Assembly: GCA_018806915.1 (NCBI GenBank)
Contig: JAGKQI010000047.1
Coordinates: forward strand, 1,178,001-1,242,000
Direction: 5' to 3'
DNA length: 64,000 nucleotides
From: Phytophthora colocasiae
Lineage: Eukaryota > Oomycota > Peronosporomycetes > Peronosporales > Peronosporaceae
Positions 1-11,263 of this stretch are shown piece after piece (the first letter of the stretch is position 1; every line of letters begins with the position of its first letter). The position numbers and the translations under genes are program-made. The notes beneath the pieces were generated by a model that was given only the letters and a program-made list of their open reading frames with translations, ran no database searches and had not been told where the DNA came from.

Positions 1-35
1 TATTCACGGGGCGATGCTAATGATGGTGTAAACAG

Positions 36-612
36 CACACAGCAACGCTCGAATTGCTTGATATCAGTAATGACAAATCCGTGTACAGAAGCGAAGAGTC
101 CATGGACAACGAGGTCGGTGATGCTGGTGTTCGAGCCATCGCGGTGGCCCTGGAACAAAACACAAGTGTCAAGGAGGTAAGCTAGACATTGTTTATGAGC
201 GCCAATGCTTCTAACTACGTACATGTACATTATGAGCAGGTTGATTTGAGCAGAAACCCTGTTGGTTCGTCTGGGGCACTTGCTTTAGCCTCAATGCTAC
301 GAAAGAATGCGAACCTCCAACGCCTATTTCTTGATCAGTAAGCGTTAAGAATCTGGAACTGGAGCACGAAAAAAAAAACTAGAATCTAACGAATAGTGTT
401 GCAGTACATTGATTCAGGACTCGGCTGAAGCTATCATTGACGAATTTCAGGCTTCAAAGTCGTGAGTGGGCATGTTGAGTAAGTGGAGTTCCCACTCAAC
501 TAACGTACTTCTTTCATGCAGGCTCAATCGATTGAGTATGTTGTGGTGCAGTCTTCGTCCAGGCGTTGGAGCTAGGCTAGCTGTAATCCAAGCTACTAAA
601 GATGTGTCATAG
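36..612 (+). CDS. Leucine-rich-repeat (RNI-type) protein, 3' part
   Basis: The C-terminal end of a gene that begins upstream of the window. Four exons can be read in one frame: about 36-176 (after an acceptor at cag), 240-337, 405-461 and 522-612, ending in TAG. All introns are GT-AG and about 60-67 bp long. The peptide shows two ribonuclease-inhibitor-like LRR units, with the pattern LELLDISN...DAGVRAIAVALEQN followed by LSRNPVGSSGALALASML. Such repeats form protein-interaction surfaces. The upstream limit is uncertain because the frame has a TGA at 21-23, so the first visible exon must start after it. Partner and function cannot be stated. Confidence 0.7.
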
Positions 613-736
613 TGACGTGACCTAATTGAAACTCTAATAGCGTTCACCTTCCGTTCGAACTGCTCACAAGCTGAGCCTCAGTCGAGCAGCCGCGCCGTTT
701 TGAGCGCAGTTCCAGTTGGTTGATCCTTTTTCAGCA

Positions 737-1783
737 ATGGCGACGGAGATCCGTGCTGCACCCGAAGCCGTGACATGGCAAGATCGAGAGATCCGCTTCG
801 ACATTTCGGCGGCGGCCATGCACCTCCGCAAGGGCGAAACTCTGGTGGACGCTATCAACTCGGTGGAGGACACCAAGGGCAATAACGGAGACCGCGGGTC
901 GCTGGAGATCACGAATTTGCGACTGTTGTGGGCCTCGCACAAGTCGGTCCGTACGAATTTAAGCATCGGCTACAGCTGCATTCAAAGCCTCAAGATCCGC
1001 ACTGCCACGTCGAAACTGAGGGGCAGCACGCAGGCGCTGTACGTCATGACCAAGTACGCTAACAGTCGCTTCGAGTTCATCTTCACGAGTCTCGTCAAGG
1101 CCAGTCCGAGGCTGTTTACGACTATCCAAGCTGTTTTCAGGTCGTACGAGACCACCAAGCTCTACCGGGAGCTGAAGCTTCGAGGTGCCATCATCAAGGA
1201 GAAGGAACTGACACTGCTACCTCACGAACAAGTGTACACGAGACTCAATGGTGTTTGGAACTTATCGTCCGACCAGGGCAACTTGGGGACGTTCTTCGTG
1301 ACGAACGTCCGTATCGTGTGGCACGCCAATCTGGCTGAGAACTTCAATGTCAGCATCCCGTACATGCAGATCAACTCTGCTCGTATCCGTGGCTCGAAAT
1401 TTGGTCCAGCATTGGTGATTGAGACGTCGGCAGCTAGTGGTGGATACATTTTGGGCTTCCGAGTGGATCCAGAAGAGCGACTTCAGGAGCTATTCAAGGA
1501 GATGCAGAGCTTGCACAGTGTCTTCTCTACGAATCCCATCTACGGTGTGGAGTTCGAGATTGAGGAGAAGCCTGCGCCATTGGAACAACTCAAACAACCG
1601 CGAAAGATGGACGACGTGGAGATCGAGGAGGACTATTCCAGCTCCATGGACGCGTTTGCAGCCTATTATGCGGCTGTGAACAAGAACCAGGACCGACCAC
1701 CAACTTTCTCCAAGGACCTCGGATTAGCGATCGAGAGTTTGCCCGATGGATTTAGTGTCGGAGACCTCTGGTACGTCAACTAA
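737..1783 (+). CDS. BBS5: BBS5, BBSome subunit
   Basis: Single-exon gene of 348 residues, near the usual BBS5 length. It has two PH-like (DM16-type) domains, roughly residues 20-140 and 150-280, seen as two repeats of the kind [14 protein letters not shown]...[11 protein letters not shown] and [14 protein letters not shown]...[11 protein letters not shown]5 is a subunit of the BBSome coat that moves membrane cargo in cilia and flagella and binds phosphoinositides through these domains. I chose the ATG at 737; the open frame continues 21 bases further up only to a TTG. The presence of BBS5 together with CEP41 (56.3 kb) agrees with a flagellated zoospore stage. The acidic C-terminus ([19 protein letters not shown]) is typical of the family. 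Confidence 0.92.
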   Translation: MATEIRAAPEAVTWQDREIRFDISAAAMHLRKGETLVDAINSVEDTKGNNGDRGSLEITNLRLLWASHKSVRTNLSIGYSCIQSLKIRTATSKLRGSTQALYVMTKYANSRFEFIFTSLVKASPRLFTTIQAVFRSYETTKLYRELKLRGAIIKEKELTLLPHEQVYTRLNGVWNLSSDQGNLGTFFVTNVRIVWHANLAENFNVSIPYMQINSARIRGSKFGPALVIETSAASGGYILGFRVDPEERLQELFKEMQSLHSVFSTNPIYGVEFEIEEKPAPLEQLKQPRKMDDVEIEEDYSSSMDAFAAYYAAVNKNQDRPPTFSKDLGLAIESLPDGFSVGDLWYVN

Positions 1784-1866
1784 GCTGTAGTATCGGTAAG
1801 GGTATTGTTGCTGGGGCAGATACTGGGCGAACGGATAATACTTCGATATCAAGTACATTTTAGCAT

Positions 1867-3114
1867 TTACTGAGCTGGTGGGTATGACTGGGAGGGGCTG
1901 ATGAGGCTGTTCGTCGCTTCTCCATCGTCGCTGTGGGGTAAAGATGCCGAACGTGGTGCAGCAATCCGGAAAGTCTGTTGCTCTGTGCTCATCAAACCGT
2001 TGTTCTGTTCCATAACTTCATGGGTCATGACAACAGGTACTTGTCCGCTTTCCACAATCCTCAGGAACTTACGAAGTTCTCCAAGACAGTAGTCGAATCG
2101 ACCCTGTTCCATCTCCGCCATGAGCTCAGCGATCTCCTTCCCAATGTTGAAAGCTTCCAGGAACTTGTCATACCGTGTTAGAAACTCTCTCTGTGGAGGT
2201 GCAGGGGGCGAAGGATGAGGGGCAGTCCTTCCCGGAAAATGCAGCGGTAGTTCAGGTGGAGCCGAATGCTGCATCGGTGGTCGAACAGCAGCAGATTGAC
2301 CAGGGACAGTTCTACCTGACGTAGTTGTAGGAGGTGGAGACTTTCGAAACGATGCCAACATGTTGTGCACATCTTTCAGCATAACCTCCTTGTCCGTGTG
2401 CTCGCGTACATACTTTAGGATCTTGACAGGTTCCACGTTCGCTTTCTGGAGTGTGTGCACCGTTCGAAGTACTCCAGGGTCTGTGATTTTTCGGATCATC
2501 GGGTGTCTGCGATACTGTCCGTCGGACAATGCATGATTGTGTCTTGCAGTGTGTGAACTCACATGCACGAAACATTTCCCACTCGTGTAGTTTCGACGTA
2601 GCACCAACGTGATCTACAAAAACGAATTAGTATCCAACTTTTAAAGGAATAAACAAAAAAAGCTATTGTGGCCTACTTGTGCAGGACAATTGATAGCTCT
2701 TGACGGTTGCCTCGCTCTCACTCCTGCTGCTCTCGATCGAGGACGTCCATGATGTGTACACACTACAGCTTTACTGTAGGTACCCATCTCTTCCGGTAGT
2801 AGTTCCCCAGGGGGTACCGCCATACCCCGTCTACTGTATTTATCCTTGATCCTCTTGTTTCGAGTGGAAACGGGTGTCGCAGTGCGAATGGAGTAGATCT
2901 GGAACGTGCGTTGTTGGTACGCATGTAAGTACTCGTGGAATTCGTCCCAGCTCTCAAACACAGTTTTGTCTAGAGGAGGCACCGGGACCACCGCAGTTTG
3001 ATGGTTGTCGTCGCTGTCGGGAGTCATAGACCTGACCACAGTGTCTGTAGCTACTGTATGTTGCTGGAAGTTGTCTCCGTCCGCTTTCAAACCTTCCTGG
3101 TCCTGCCGGAGCAT
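1867..3114 (-). CDS. FAR1-type DNA-binding domain protein
   Basis: Two exons, 3114-2677 and 2613-1867, with a 63-bp GT-AG intron; joining them gives an uninterrupted frame of about 394 residues. The N-terminal half holds a FAR1/WRKY-GCM1-like zinc-binding module: FESWDEFHEYLHAYQQ, then a Cys in AVVCTHHG, a Cys in NCPAQ exactly at the exon junction, and the HNH pair in exon 2. A Pro-rich linker and an acidic helix (about EIAELMAEMEQGRFDY) follow. There is no MULE transposase domain, so this looks like a domesticated transcription-factor-like protein rather than a transposon. The first in-frame ATG is at 3114; an upstream exon entering at about 3165 (acceptor tag) is possible. It lies 84 bp tail-to-tail with BBS5, and a TIR element starts about 85 bp upstream of the ATG. 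Confidence 0.7.
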
Positions 3115-3199
3115 TGCTGGAATGGGGAATTCGTCCTGTCCAGACACTGGCACTAAGAGCTCCAGTTGCTAATTAAGGGGAAGTCTTAGTTTGATACTA

Positions 3200-4020
3200 C
3201 CGTAATATCGGTGTCAAGTGTCCGCTTTTGTTAACTGTCACCCCCCTATTCTAGCCAATCACAGACCTGATAGCGCAACAGCCAAGTAGGATTTGCTCCG
3301 CTTTGTCAAGTGTCACCCCTCAGTATTTTTGAAGCCAGTCGCATAGTCCGAACAACCGAAGAGCAGAGAAGTGAACACTGTTCACCGAACAGGGGTGAAA
3401 TGGTGGTGAGGAGACGGTTGGAAACCAAGGCTAAAGTCTGAGACTTTTGCATTCAAGGCTGCTGCGCTTTGCATGTATGAAACCTGCAGCATGCGCGTCG
3501 TTATTACCATGTCCTATTTTCTATCTCTGGTAGCTTTAATATTCCTAGTAATAAACTACCGGTGTCTTCACTTCTGCAGAGTACAATACAATGCTGGAGT
3601 TGGAAGTTGCATCGTTGTACGACTTGCAAACAGCTGCGGCGGGTTTCTCTTACAGGTTTCCCCGCCTAATTTGCAGGGGTCGGACCAAGAAAATCTGCCA
3701 GGATGCAAAATCTGCACAGGTATCACATAGATGCATCAGGTACTGAGTTACTGAAAAATTGGGAGGGATTATCTTCCTTGGACCTTCATCGTGAATCCCA
3801 TGAAATGGGCCATTTCCCCCGTGATTGCATGTAACTCAGTACATTGGCAGACCAGATAGAGCAAATCGCATCCGCATCTTCACTCCCTGATCGAGTTAAA
3901 TTACATGATGCAGTTGCAAATTAGGCGGGGAAACCTGTATCTCTACACTGCACCTTGAGTTTATCCCTATCATTGGATTTGTTGGCACCAGGGGGGTGAC
4001 ACTTGACACCGATATTACGG
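3200..4020. mobile_element. Outer non-autonomous TIR element (MITE), interrupted by a second one
   Basis: The ends are perfect inverted repeats of about 21 bp (CCGTAATATCGGTGTCAAGTG at 3200, its complement ending at 4020), each flanked by TA (3198-3199 and 4021-4022). This suggests a TA target duplication, as for Tc1/mariner-type elements. Subterminal motifs of the type gtcaagtgtcaccc recur at about 3304 and 3990. Another element (3651-3939) lies inside, so the original insertion was about 0.53 kb. No transposase is encoded; the open frame at 3473-3730 is made of both elements and is not a gene. Confidence 0.8.
3651..3939 (+). mobile_element. Inner MITE, copy 1 (nested)
   Basis: A 289-bp element bounded by near-perfect inverted repeats beginning TACAGGTTTCCCCGCCTAAT. 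It lies inside the larger element at 3200-4020, so it inserted later. TCTCT occurs directly outside both ends (3646-3650 and 3940-3944), which may be a 5-bp target duplication; alternatively the terminal TA pairs are the duplication. The same family recurs at 5239-5685 in the opposite orientation. Confidence 0.8.
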
Positions 4021-4022
4021 TA

Positions 4023-5238
4023 CTCTGTCCCGGAAATGTTGCACGAAAGTGCTTTTCCTAACTTTGATTCGCTGAAACGCGCAATCAGTGCGTTTAATTG
4101 GCAGAAATGAATAGGGCGCACCCTGTGCATTTCAACGGTGTGCGCAGCTCGCCGTGAGCCGCAAAATTGACCGCGAATCAGCTAATTTAGTGGCGATCTG
4201 GGGTCTTATCTGCTGGTGCGAGAGATGCACATTAAAGATTTCGCCCACCCCACCCCATCGTCTCCCATGCCACAAAAGAACCGAGCGAAGAGGACTGCAG
4301 CCGCGTGGTTTCCGCCGTCTTGAGTCTCTCCGTCGGGGGAGCCCGCTCTAGCACTGGTGGCCGACGAATTTGATCATTGCAATTGTTGATGCAGGGTATT
4401 GGGAGCTTCCGCCAGCTACTATAAACGCCCCGTTCCAGAGCTTGCTGACGACAATGAATCAGTGCATTGAGGAGAAAGGTGGGGACGACTTCAAACCTGT
4501 TCACATGGGAAACGTTCACCTGGAGAAGGAGGGAAGACATCCCCTGAGCACCGAAGCTCAAGTAGAGCTGCTGAGGTCCTGTCTCTATCACAGGGATTTG
4601 TAGGTATAGTAAAAGCAAGTATAATTGTGGTGTAAAGACGAACCGTGTAACTTTTTCGGGACAGAGTAGTAAAGATAATAGTTTCAATCATTTCGCTACA
4701 AAATCTCTGATTAGACAACTTCAACGATTCCTGAAGTTTGTTATCAGGTAAGGTGTCGATGGTAGTATCCAATGATACCATTGACATCGATATCAATACT
4801 GCAAGTCTTGAAGGTGCCCACCACCACGAATCCTTTATCCGTTACTATGCTTCTTCTCCTCGCATGGAGCTTAATGCAGAGGCGCGTTGAAGTTCTGATG
4901 ATTGGAGCGTGTTCGACGACACGACAGGTTTTGCTTGGTGGTTTGCCTACAGCTCCAAGTGCTTCTCGAGTGAGTCATGCCAAGACAACGGGAATCCAGC
5001 TCTAATTTTTCAAAGCTGCGTGCATGGCAACGTCGACAAAGGAGCGCCGCGGCGTCGTGTGGCTTGGCGCACGAGCTGGTCAGACAGTAGGGAACTGTAG
5101 CTCCACCCACCACTTTGAAAAAAGTCTAAAGCGCGCACGAATGTGTCTGCTGTGGCTGTTAGCACGGGCATTGTACACGAACTTCGTCTGGTCGCGGCGA
5201 CGCCGTCCGGCGCAACATGAAGGGAGTATCTGCTACAG
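4023..5238. other. Intergenic stretch between two repeats, no convincing gene
   Basis: About 1.2 kb between the outer element and the second inner-family copy. Short open frames exist: a 77-codon plus-strand frame at 4370-4603, whose frame opens with a non-ATG codon, and a frame around 4780-5100 interrupted by a TGA near 4892. Neither shows a domain I recognise. The text looks partly protein-like but decayed, so degenerate gene or transposon remains are the best guess. Confidence 0.4.
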
Positions 5239-5685
5239 TACAGGTTTCCCCGCCTAATTTGCAACTGTGTCAAGCAATATACCTTGATGACGACGTGCAG
5301 ATGCGGATGCGATTTGCTGAGACAGATTCGCCAATGTACTGATATAGATGTAATCTAGAGGGAACGCGGGATGCAAGTTGCTCCATTACGGTGGTACTGG
5401 TAAACGAAAGGCTAAGAATGGACATTATTTGTTGCAGTGTATCGCTGTGCTAGTGCTCATAAGCCTCATTCACCAATTATCAACATGCCATCCAGCAAGA
5501 AGAACGTGTACGTGCGCCTCACACTTTTAGGAACTGTTGGAGGAATACATACTGTGTGAATTCACTCAACTAATAAAGTTTACATTAATTCAGTAGTTGC
5601 TGCGTTTATGTGTTACCTGTGCAGATTTTGCATCCTCGGACATTTTCTTGGTCCGACCCTTGCAAATTAGGCGGGGAAACCTGTA
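5239..5685 (-). mobile_element. Inner-family MITE, copy 2 (inverted)
   Basis: Terminal inverted repeats identical in the outer 20 or so bases to those at 3651 and 3939. The right end, read in reverse, continues with the same motif as the left end of copy 1 (ggtcggaccaagaaaat), and its left end matches the right end of copy 1 (agatgcggatgcgatttgct). It is therefore the same family in opposite orientation, about 160 bp longer. TA lies at both ends; no longer flanking duplication is visible. It contains no credible gene. Confidence 0.8.
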
Positions 5686-6332
5686 CATGTAACTTTAGGC
5701 AGTGATTGCTTATGACGCCCTGTATCAACACTGCAGACCACCTGGGCTGCCGCGTTCATGTTTGGCATCTTCAGGTGTTCGAACCGTCTCGACGCCGGTA
5801 AGAAAATCCACCGCTCGATGCTTCGGATGCCGTTCATAGCCTGCATTCGATCATCGGAGCCGAACTCCGGCGTCGGAAAGAGCTGGAGCGTCTTATATTC
5901 CGATGTCGACCAGGTGGAAGGCCCTATGGTGCTTAGCTGAACATGCACCGAGATCTCTCGATTGCTGAAGCTTTGACAGGGGTGGGAACGTGCCGAGAAA
6001 TAGGCGGAGGTCGCGGCCAGCAGGTGGCACACCGTCCAAGTGGCTCGCAGTCGCCTCTATTCCGTCTTCAAGTGTACATGCGCGAGTCAAGCATGGTGTA
6101 GTATTCGGAGCGGCCTTATGGCTCGGAGCTGCGGCGTGGCAACAATGTAAAAAGCGCGCGAATGAAGCTCACGGGCAAGCTTCTGGCCATGATCTCGGCT
6201 GGGAAGGATGTTGCGATAGGTGTCGAGTACGTCAGCCTCGGTCGGCGCGGGTGAAAGCAAAAACGGACCGGTGTGAACGGCTGGCACCCCATCAAAACGG
6301 CCGCTGCTCCACTTCCCTCGACACAGCGGACC
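5686..6332. other. Intergenic stretch upstream of the bZIP-like gene
   Basis: About 650 bp with no recognisable gene. A minus-strand open frame of about 120 codons (5667-6032) reads into the end of the MITE and starts outside any ATG context I trust; no domain was recognised. Low-complexity or TIR features were not seen. Confidence 0.4.
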
Positions 6333-6346
6333 TCACTTTTCAATTT
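6333..6346 (+). promoter_or_regulatory. Oomycete-type initiator plus flanking element
   Basis: TCACTTTTCAATTT differs at one position from the oomycete core-promoter pattern as I recall it (initiator TCATTYY followed closely by CAWTTT). It lies 57-70 bp upstream of the ATG at 6403, the usual distance for this lineage, and so probably marks the transcription start of the bZIP-like gene. Confidence 0.6.
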
Positions 6347-6402
6347 CCTCGTGCCCTCGCACGTTGATTACAACGTCTCACCACTACAATTCACAATTCA
6401 CT

Positions 6403-7063
6403 ATGTCACTGGAACCTCTGCCAGTATTCACTGCTCGCTCGACCGACGATCTTGAGCCTATTGACCCAGAGCTCCTGAGTTTGATCGCGGCCGATGAAGC
6501 CGATTCCTCATTTCCGATGGATATCGAGAAGAAGTTCGTAGACGACTTCACTCCGCTGAACCCGACGTCTACACCGACGGCAGTGGACGCCTTCAACCCT
6601 GGCTTCTCGAAGCTCGAGGTGCAGGATCTCATGAACCTTTTGGCCCCAGAAGCTCTCAAAATCCCCACTATGGTCCGAAGCTACTCGGAACCGATCAAGA
6701 AGATCGGAAAACGTACCAAGAAATGCACCTACGCCGCTCGAAGGGTACGTTGATGTATTGATGAACCGCTACAATTGATCAAGTTGCTAACTTTTTATCT
6801 TTTATCTTCACGAAATACAGAGAGAGGTGGCATTTCTACGACAAGAGTCAATGGTACTCGAGAAACGTCTCAATGACCTGCGCAAACACCGCGTTGTGTC
6901 AACTCAAACCCGCGAGCAGGCCGACCGCGAGACTTACGAACTGGCCAAGTCCCAGGAAGAAAACAAACGCCTTCGTGCTTTGGTGTCAAGCCAAGAGGCC
7001 AAGATCCGCCAGGCCGATGCGTACATGATCAACGCCCACCACCACCAACGACCGTCTCTTTAG
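6403..7063 (+). CDS. bZIP-like coiled-coil protein
   Basis: Two exons, 6403-6744 and 6821-7063 (76-bp intron), giving 194 residues. The N-terminus is acidic and phospho-rich (MSLEPLPVFTARSTDDLEP), of the kind seen in activation regions. A basic stretch (KKIGKRTKKCTYAARRRE) crosses the splice junction and is followed by heptad-like leucines (VAFLRQESMVLEKRLNDL) and a second coiled coil to about residue 180. This is the order of a basic-leucine-zipper, but the basic region lacks the standard N-x7-R signature, so DNA binding is inferred and the protein could simply be an oomycete coiled-coil factor. The promoter element at 6333-6346 supports the start. Confidence 0.65.
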
Positions 7064-7552
7064 TTTGGCGCAGTCACGTTTTGTCTGCTGTAGCCGATCT
7101 ACATCTGGTGTTGACTTTTGTGTTATAGTTTCGTGGAGTGCAGTGCAAATGTTTATAAGATTCCGCTGATCGTATCATGAATTGTGTTCTCCTTCGTATT
7201 TTCCCGTTGAGCTGACAGTGAAGGAAGAGCATCGTAGAGATTGAAACCAAAACGAATAAAGAGAGAGCACTTGATGCATTTCATGGCGCGTTTTTAGCGG
7301 AAGCAGCTACAACACCTGAGCGTTTGCTGCATACTCAATCGGGTGAGTCTACATAACTGCGCTGGTAAAGAATTAGTAGCCGACATTCAGCAGTCTGCAC
7401 CATCCAAGACGCTACCCCGAAAGCTACTTGTAATGAAGCCAATGAATCTCACTCGATATTAAGTTTTGTTTCCTGGTTGTGCTGGTACTAATCTGCTGCT
7501 ATCGCAAGGTCTTGTCGGGTTTCCAGCATCTTCCAGTAATCGAGGCAGCATC
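7064..7552. other. Intergenic, tail-to-tail 3' regions
   Basis: About 490 bp between the stop codons of the bZIP-like gene and the beta-adaptin gene. It holds their 3' untranslated regions; no further gene, repeat or RNA was seen. Confidence 0.5.
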
Positions 7553-10321
7553 TTACGCTAGCAAGCTTTCCATTGTCTGCTGTAGGAGCGCACTGAACGC
7601 CTTCTGCTCCAGCTTGAGGCACACCTTGGTGGTGCCCGAGTTGTCGAATGTGAGCTCGAACAAGGCCACGACATTGGTCATGGTCTTAACGGAGAAGTAT
7701 GCCACCTCCTTGCCGTCGATAGGCCTCTTGGCTACGTAGAACACATTGTTGCGACCCAACCGCTCGGACACAGCATCGACCCCACGACCGCCAGTAGTCA
7801 ACGTAAAGTAGTGCTCGTTAGACTCCGGGATACCTTGCCACATGCTGATAAACTCAGTCGAAGCCATGCCACCAGCCTCCGTGAAGATTGCCGAGAGATC
7901 CATATCCGACTGGAAGTATACCACTTCGTTACTTGAGTTGTTCTTGATGGCAACCTGCAAGCTGAGATTCGGGGCGACAGCGGCGTTGACAAACTGCGGA
8001 CTCACTCCCATGGGCACAACCTGGTTCATGGTTTGGCCCGGTGCCAAAGGTTGTGGGAACGTCACCGTCGCTTGCATTGGAACCACACCGAACGTGCTCT
8101 TGTTGAATTGAATGCTCACACCGGCGATCGCAGCCGACGACTGGTTCTCGAAGTCCACGTCCAGTACGAAGTTGTTGTTGCGCCGTGTGAAAGCTCCAGT
8201 CATCTGTAAGCCCTTGCCTTGCTGAGCACTCATAAGCACCTTCTTCTGAACAGCGGAGGAGCCACCACCAATCGACACGGGGGCGGGCGGGGCAGCAGGA
8301 CCGCCGAAAATGTCAACCAAGCTGGCGCTAGCCGAAGCTGCCGCAGGTGCCGGCGCAGTGGGAGCAGGGCCTCCCATTGAGAGACCACCCATGTCGAGCA
8401 GGTCCACAGCACCTGACTGCTGACCACTCGATCCATCTTCTGGCTGATCGGAGGAGCCTTCATCCTCATCCTCATTGCTGTGGTCGTCATCCTGGCGCTG
8501 CTCGCGGAGCTCTGACACCGTCGAACGCACGACGAAAGCACTGGGGAGCTTGTGGTAGACACTAGCCAGTGTCGAGATCTTGCCGATCAGGTCGTCCAGA
8601 ACCGATGATTCCAGAGCGAAAGTGTCGTCGTTGATAACCGGCTTCTCTGCAAGCACGACGGCGTGAGCGGCTTCCGGGTTAGCTGACAGTAGACGCCAGT
8701 ACACGTAGCCGCGGTCACGCAGATCCGGATTGTCGGACTCCTCAGTAGCCTTGTGCAGCACCTTCTGGACCATGTCCTGCGTCTCATTGGGGCGCTTCAG
8801 GAACAGCTTCACGGTAGCAGTGAGAAGCTGTAGCTGCACCTGTGCAGTCTCGTCATCGAACGAGTCCATAAACGATTCCAGCAGTTCATCAGCGTTGTCA
8901 ATGCGCTCGGCGTACTCGCCGATGATCCAGATCATCGATGCCTTAGCCTCCGGCTCGTCCAGTGTGTCCAGATTTTCGCAGAGCGTGGCGATGATGCTCT
9001 CGTACTGGTTCGGGTACTTCCGGAAGATATCTTTGATGACAATGATAGCCTCCTGCACGATATAGTTGACCTTGGTCTGAATGAGCTCCAACAGGACGTT
9101 AATGCACTTCTCCGCAGCGCGCTCGAGCTTGACAGCACACCGGCCAATTGCACGCACAGAACGGCGGACGAACTCCACGTCCACCTCGGTGGCGTACTCC
9201 TTGAACTCCAACAAAACCTGCTCAATGTTGCGCTCCGAGACCAGTCGGATAATGATCTCGAGCTTCTCCATCTTGACGTAGATCGGGTCGTTGTACTTGC
9301 AGAAGAACACCTTAATCTCATTTGCCAGGATAGCCGGACGTTTCTGCACAATAAGATTGATATTGCGCAGCGCCACGTACTGGATCTCCGGTTCTGCGGA
9401 CAGCAACGTCACAAGAGGTGGCGCCATCTTGCGCGACAAACTGCGCTCAGTATCTGCGTCTGAAACCTTCTCCAGGAACTTCATAATGACCTTGACAGCC
9501 GACAAGACAACAGCCGAGTTGGCGTGCTGAAGCCGTGGCGTCACACGTTCAATAATCCCTTCAGCCTCTCTCGAGTCCGCGGGGGTGTATCCTGCCAGAG
9601 CATCCAGCACGAAAACCTGTCCCCACTCATTGCACTCATTAAGAGCAGCCAGAAGTTTTTGCAGGACAGACTTGGTGATCTTAAAGGCCATTGCACCTCC
9701 ACTGTTCTCCGAAATCTCGGACAAAGCAGCAATAGCATTGGCTACAACCGTCGGGTTCGAGTCAGAGATCAAGTCCCGCAGCATATCAAGGAACCCCTGC
9801 TCTTCGACCATATCCGGATTGATATCATAGAGCTTGGACACACAAATAGCAGCCGTCTTGCGTACATACGGGTCCTCGTCCTGCAGACAACGACGTAACG
9901 GTTCACACAAGTACTCGGTGATACGGTCGACCCTAATACAACCCATCGTACGGACCGACAGTGCTCGAATGAGTGGATTTGGGTCTGCCGCATCCTTTAC
10001 GAAGGTGTTAACAGCCAGAATCGTAAGATCTGGATTGCTCTTGGCGTAGTTGATGAGGTACAGGTACACCAACTTCTTGAGTTGCGTGTCGGCCGTCTGG
10101 ATGCAGTTCACTACGTCTGTGAAGAGCATAGACACGTCTTTGCCCACTGTCATGTTGGCAATGACCTTCTTCACAGCGTCTTTCTTCTTCTCTCGACTGG
10201 GATTGGCCAATTCTTGCCGCAACTCGTGCGTTTCTCCTTTCTTGGTCGTACTGAAGAACTTGGAGTCGTTAGCGGCGCCTGTCATGCGCTTAGCGATCGC
10301 TGCCATCGTAGGCATCGCCAT
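7553..10321 (-). CDS. AP-1/AP-2 complex beta subunit (beta-adaptin)
   Basis: Intronless gene for 922 residues, the full length of the family. Residues 1 to about 560 are the HEAT-repeat trunk, with typical stretches such as [35 protein letters not shown] and [19 protein letters not shown]. An acidic, low-complexity hinge follows (about 590-690) with a clathrin-box-like LLDMG at about residue 639. Residues about 700-922 form the beta appendage ([14 protein letters not shown] sandwich, then the platform ending in [15 protein letters not shown]). The protein is the large subunit of the heterotetrameric adaptor that links clathrin to cargo at the trans-Golgi or plasma membrane. In lineages with one such gene the subunit can serve both AP-1 and AP-2; that is inferred here, not seen. 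Confidence 0.95.
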   Translation of the reverse strand: MAMPTMAAIAKRMTGAANDSKFFSTTKKGETHELRQELANPSREKKKDAVKKVIANMTVGKDVSMLFTDVVNCIQTADTQLKKLVYLYLINYAKSNPDLTILAVNTFVKDAADPNPLIRALSVRTMGCIRVDRITEYLCEPLRRCLQDEDPYVRKTAAICVSKLYDINPDMVEEQGFLDMLRDLISDSNPTVVANAIAALSEISENSGGAMAFKITKSVLQKLLAALNECNEWGQVFVLDALAGYTPADSREAEGIIERVTPRLQHANSAVVLSAVKVIMKFLEKVSDADTERSLSRKMAPPLVTLLSAEPEIQYVALRNINLIVQKRPAILANEIKVFFCKYNDPIYVKMEKLEIIIRLVSERNIEQVLLEFKEYATEVDVEFVRRSVRAIGRCAVKLERAAEKCINVLLELIQTKVNYIVQEAIIVIKDIFRKYPNQYESIIATLCENLDTLDEPEAKASMIWIIGEYAERIDNADELLESFMDSFDDETAQVQLQLLTATVKLFLKRPNETQDMVQKVLHKATEESDNPDLRDRGYVYWRLLSANPEAAHAVVLAEKPVINDDTFALESSVLDDLIGKISTLASVYHKLPSAFVVRSTVSELREQRQDDDHSNEDEDEGSSDQPEDGSSGQQSGAVDLLDMGGLSMGGPAPTAPAPAAASASASLVDIFGGPAAPPAPVSIGGGSSAVQKKVLMSAQQGKGLQMTGAFTRRNNNFVLDVDFENQSSAAIAGVSIQFNKSTFGVVPMQATVTFPQPLAPGQTMNQVVPMGVSPQFVNAAVAPNLSLQVAIKNNSSNEVVYFQSDMDLSAIFTEAGGMASTEFISMWQGIPESNEHYFTLTTGGRGVDAVSERLGRNNVFYVAKRPIDGKEVAYFSVKTMTNVVALFELTFDNSGTTKVCLKLEQKAFSALLQQTMESLLA

Positions 10322-10627
10322 GGTGAAGCTGGAGGGGAGAGAGGAGGCCTAAAGCAGGTAGGGAACGAGGTCTTAAGTGTCGCCGAGGACAGGGGCGCCG
10401 ACAGGGATCTGAAACGGACGCGTGGTAGAATAGAAAACGGTTAGAAATATTTCTAATTACAATAATATAGAAATTTTTTATTGTATTGTACGTGCAGCGA
10501 GAAAATATTGGAGATGTTCTGTGGATGAATGGAGAACCAATGTTTGAGTGCCATGGGCAATGAAACTTTGGTATAGAACGTATGTAGATTAATGAGTGTC
10601 GATTCCGTGGTTACAGTGAGGAGTTTT
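10322..10627. other. Short intergenic region
   Basis: About 300 bp between the beta-adaptin start and the RPC19 stop (same strand). It holds the adaptin promoter and RPC19 3' region. An AT-rich tract at about 10440-10500 includes TATTG-like runs; nothing else was seen. Confidence 0.5.
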
Positions 10628-11100
10628 CTAGTTCTTGCGGCTCTTGCGCTTGAAAGCTTTGAGTTCCTTGCGGTAGGCGTCTCCAATCTGAGTTGACACC
10701 TTGCGGAGATCCGTAAGACCCGAACGAAGAGCTTCATCGGAAGGAGCACCTGCACGATCAACAAGAATACATCGTCAGTTAACCACTATTTTTTTTTTTC
10801 ATGACTGACTTCCGTACCTTGGCGGGTCTGCAGACGGATGTGCATCTTAGGCTCGGACGGGTGAGGGATGGTGTAACCGCAGAAGTCCACGTCAGGGCTA
10901 CATTGAACACAATCCACAAGCAATTTGTCAGCAGCTACATCACATTTGCAGCTTCTGTTTGTAGCCATTTCAACGTACTTGCGCATCAGAACGTAACGCA
11001 ATGCATTGCCTAGTGTGTGGTCTTCGTCGTGGAACACGTAGGTCTTGGAGTAGTCGCTCGTGGTCGTGAACACGTCCAGTTTCTTCGCGGTGGTGGCCAT
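10628..11100 (-). CDS. RPC19: RNA polymerase I and III subunit AC19 (RPC19/POLR1D)
   Basis: Two exons, 11100-10818 and 10749-10628 (68-bp intron), encode 134 residues, the normal size. The alpha-like dimerisation motif is clear: [19 protein letters not shown], followed by [20 protein letters not shown] and, across the junction, [12 protein letters not shown]. The protein pairs with AC40 to form the alpha-like assembly platform shared by RNA polymerases I and III in the nucleus. The C-terminal basic tail (KRKSRKN) comes only from exon 2. The exon-2 join restores the family sequence exactly, which supports the splice sites. Confidence 0.93.
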
Positions 11101-11263
11101 CTTCCTTGTGTCTCTATTGCGCTTATGACTGGTGGCCGGACAATAACTCTTGGCTCATGTTTAATTGGTGTGGTGCACATAGTCGAGGTACACAAATCCC
11201 ACATCAAATATTTTAGATAAGTTTTTTAAGAAAACACGATGGTGAGGCGGGGGAAACGCGTTT

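Noticed and set aside
3473..3730. Open frame of 85 codons with a hydrophobic N-terminus
   Set aside because: It lies across the outer and inner transposable elements and ends in the inner terminal repeat; the apparent signal peptide is chance.
4232..4687. Minus-strand open frame of 151 codons
   Set aside because: No recognised motif; it overlaps another equally long plus-strand frame and lies in a decayed intergenic stretch.
10050..10444. Plus-strand frames opposite the adaptin 5' end
   Set aside because: Antisense shadows of a well-conserved coding sequence.
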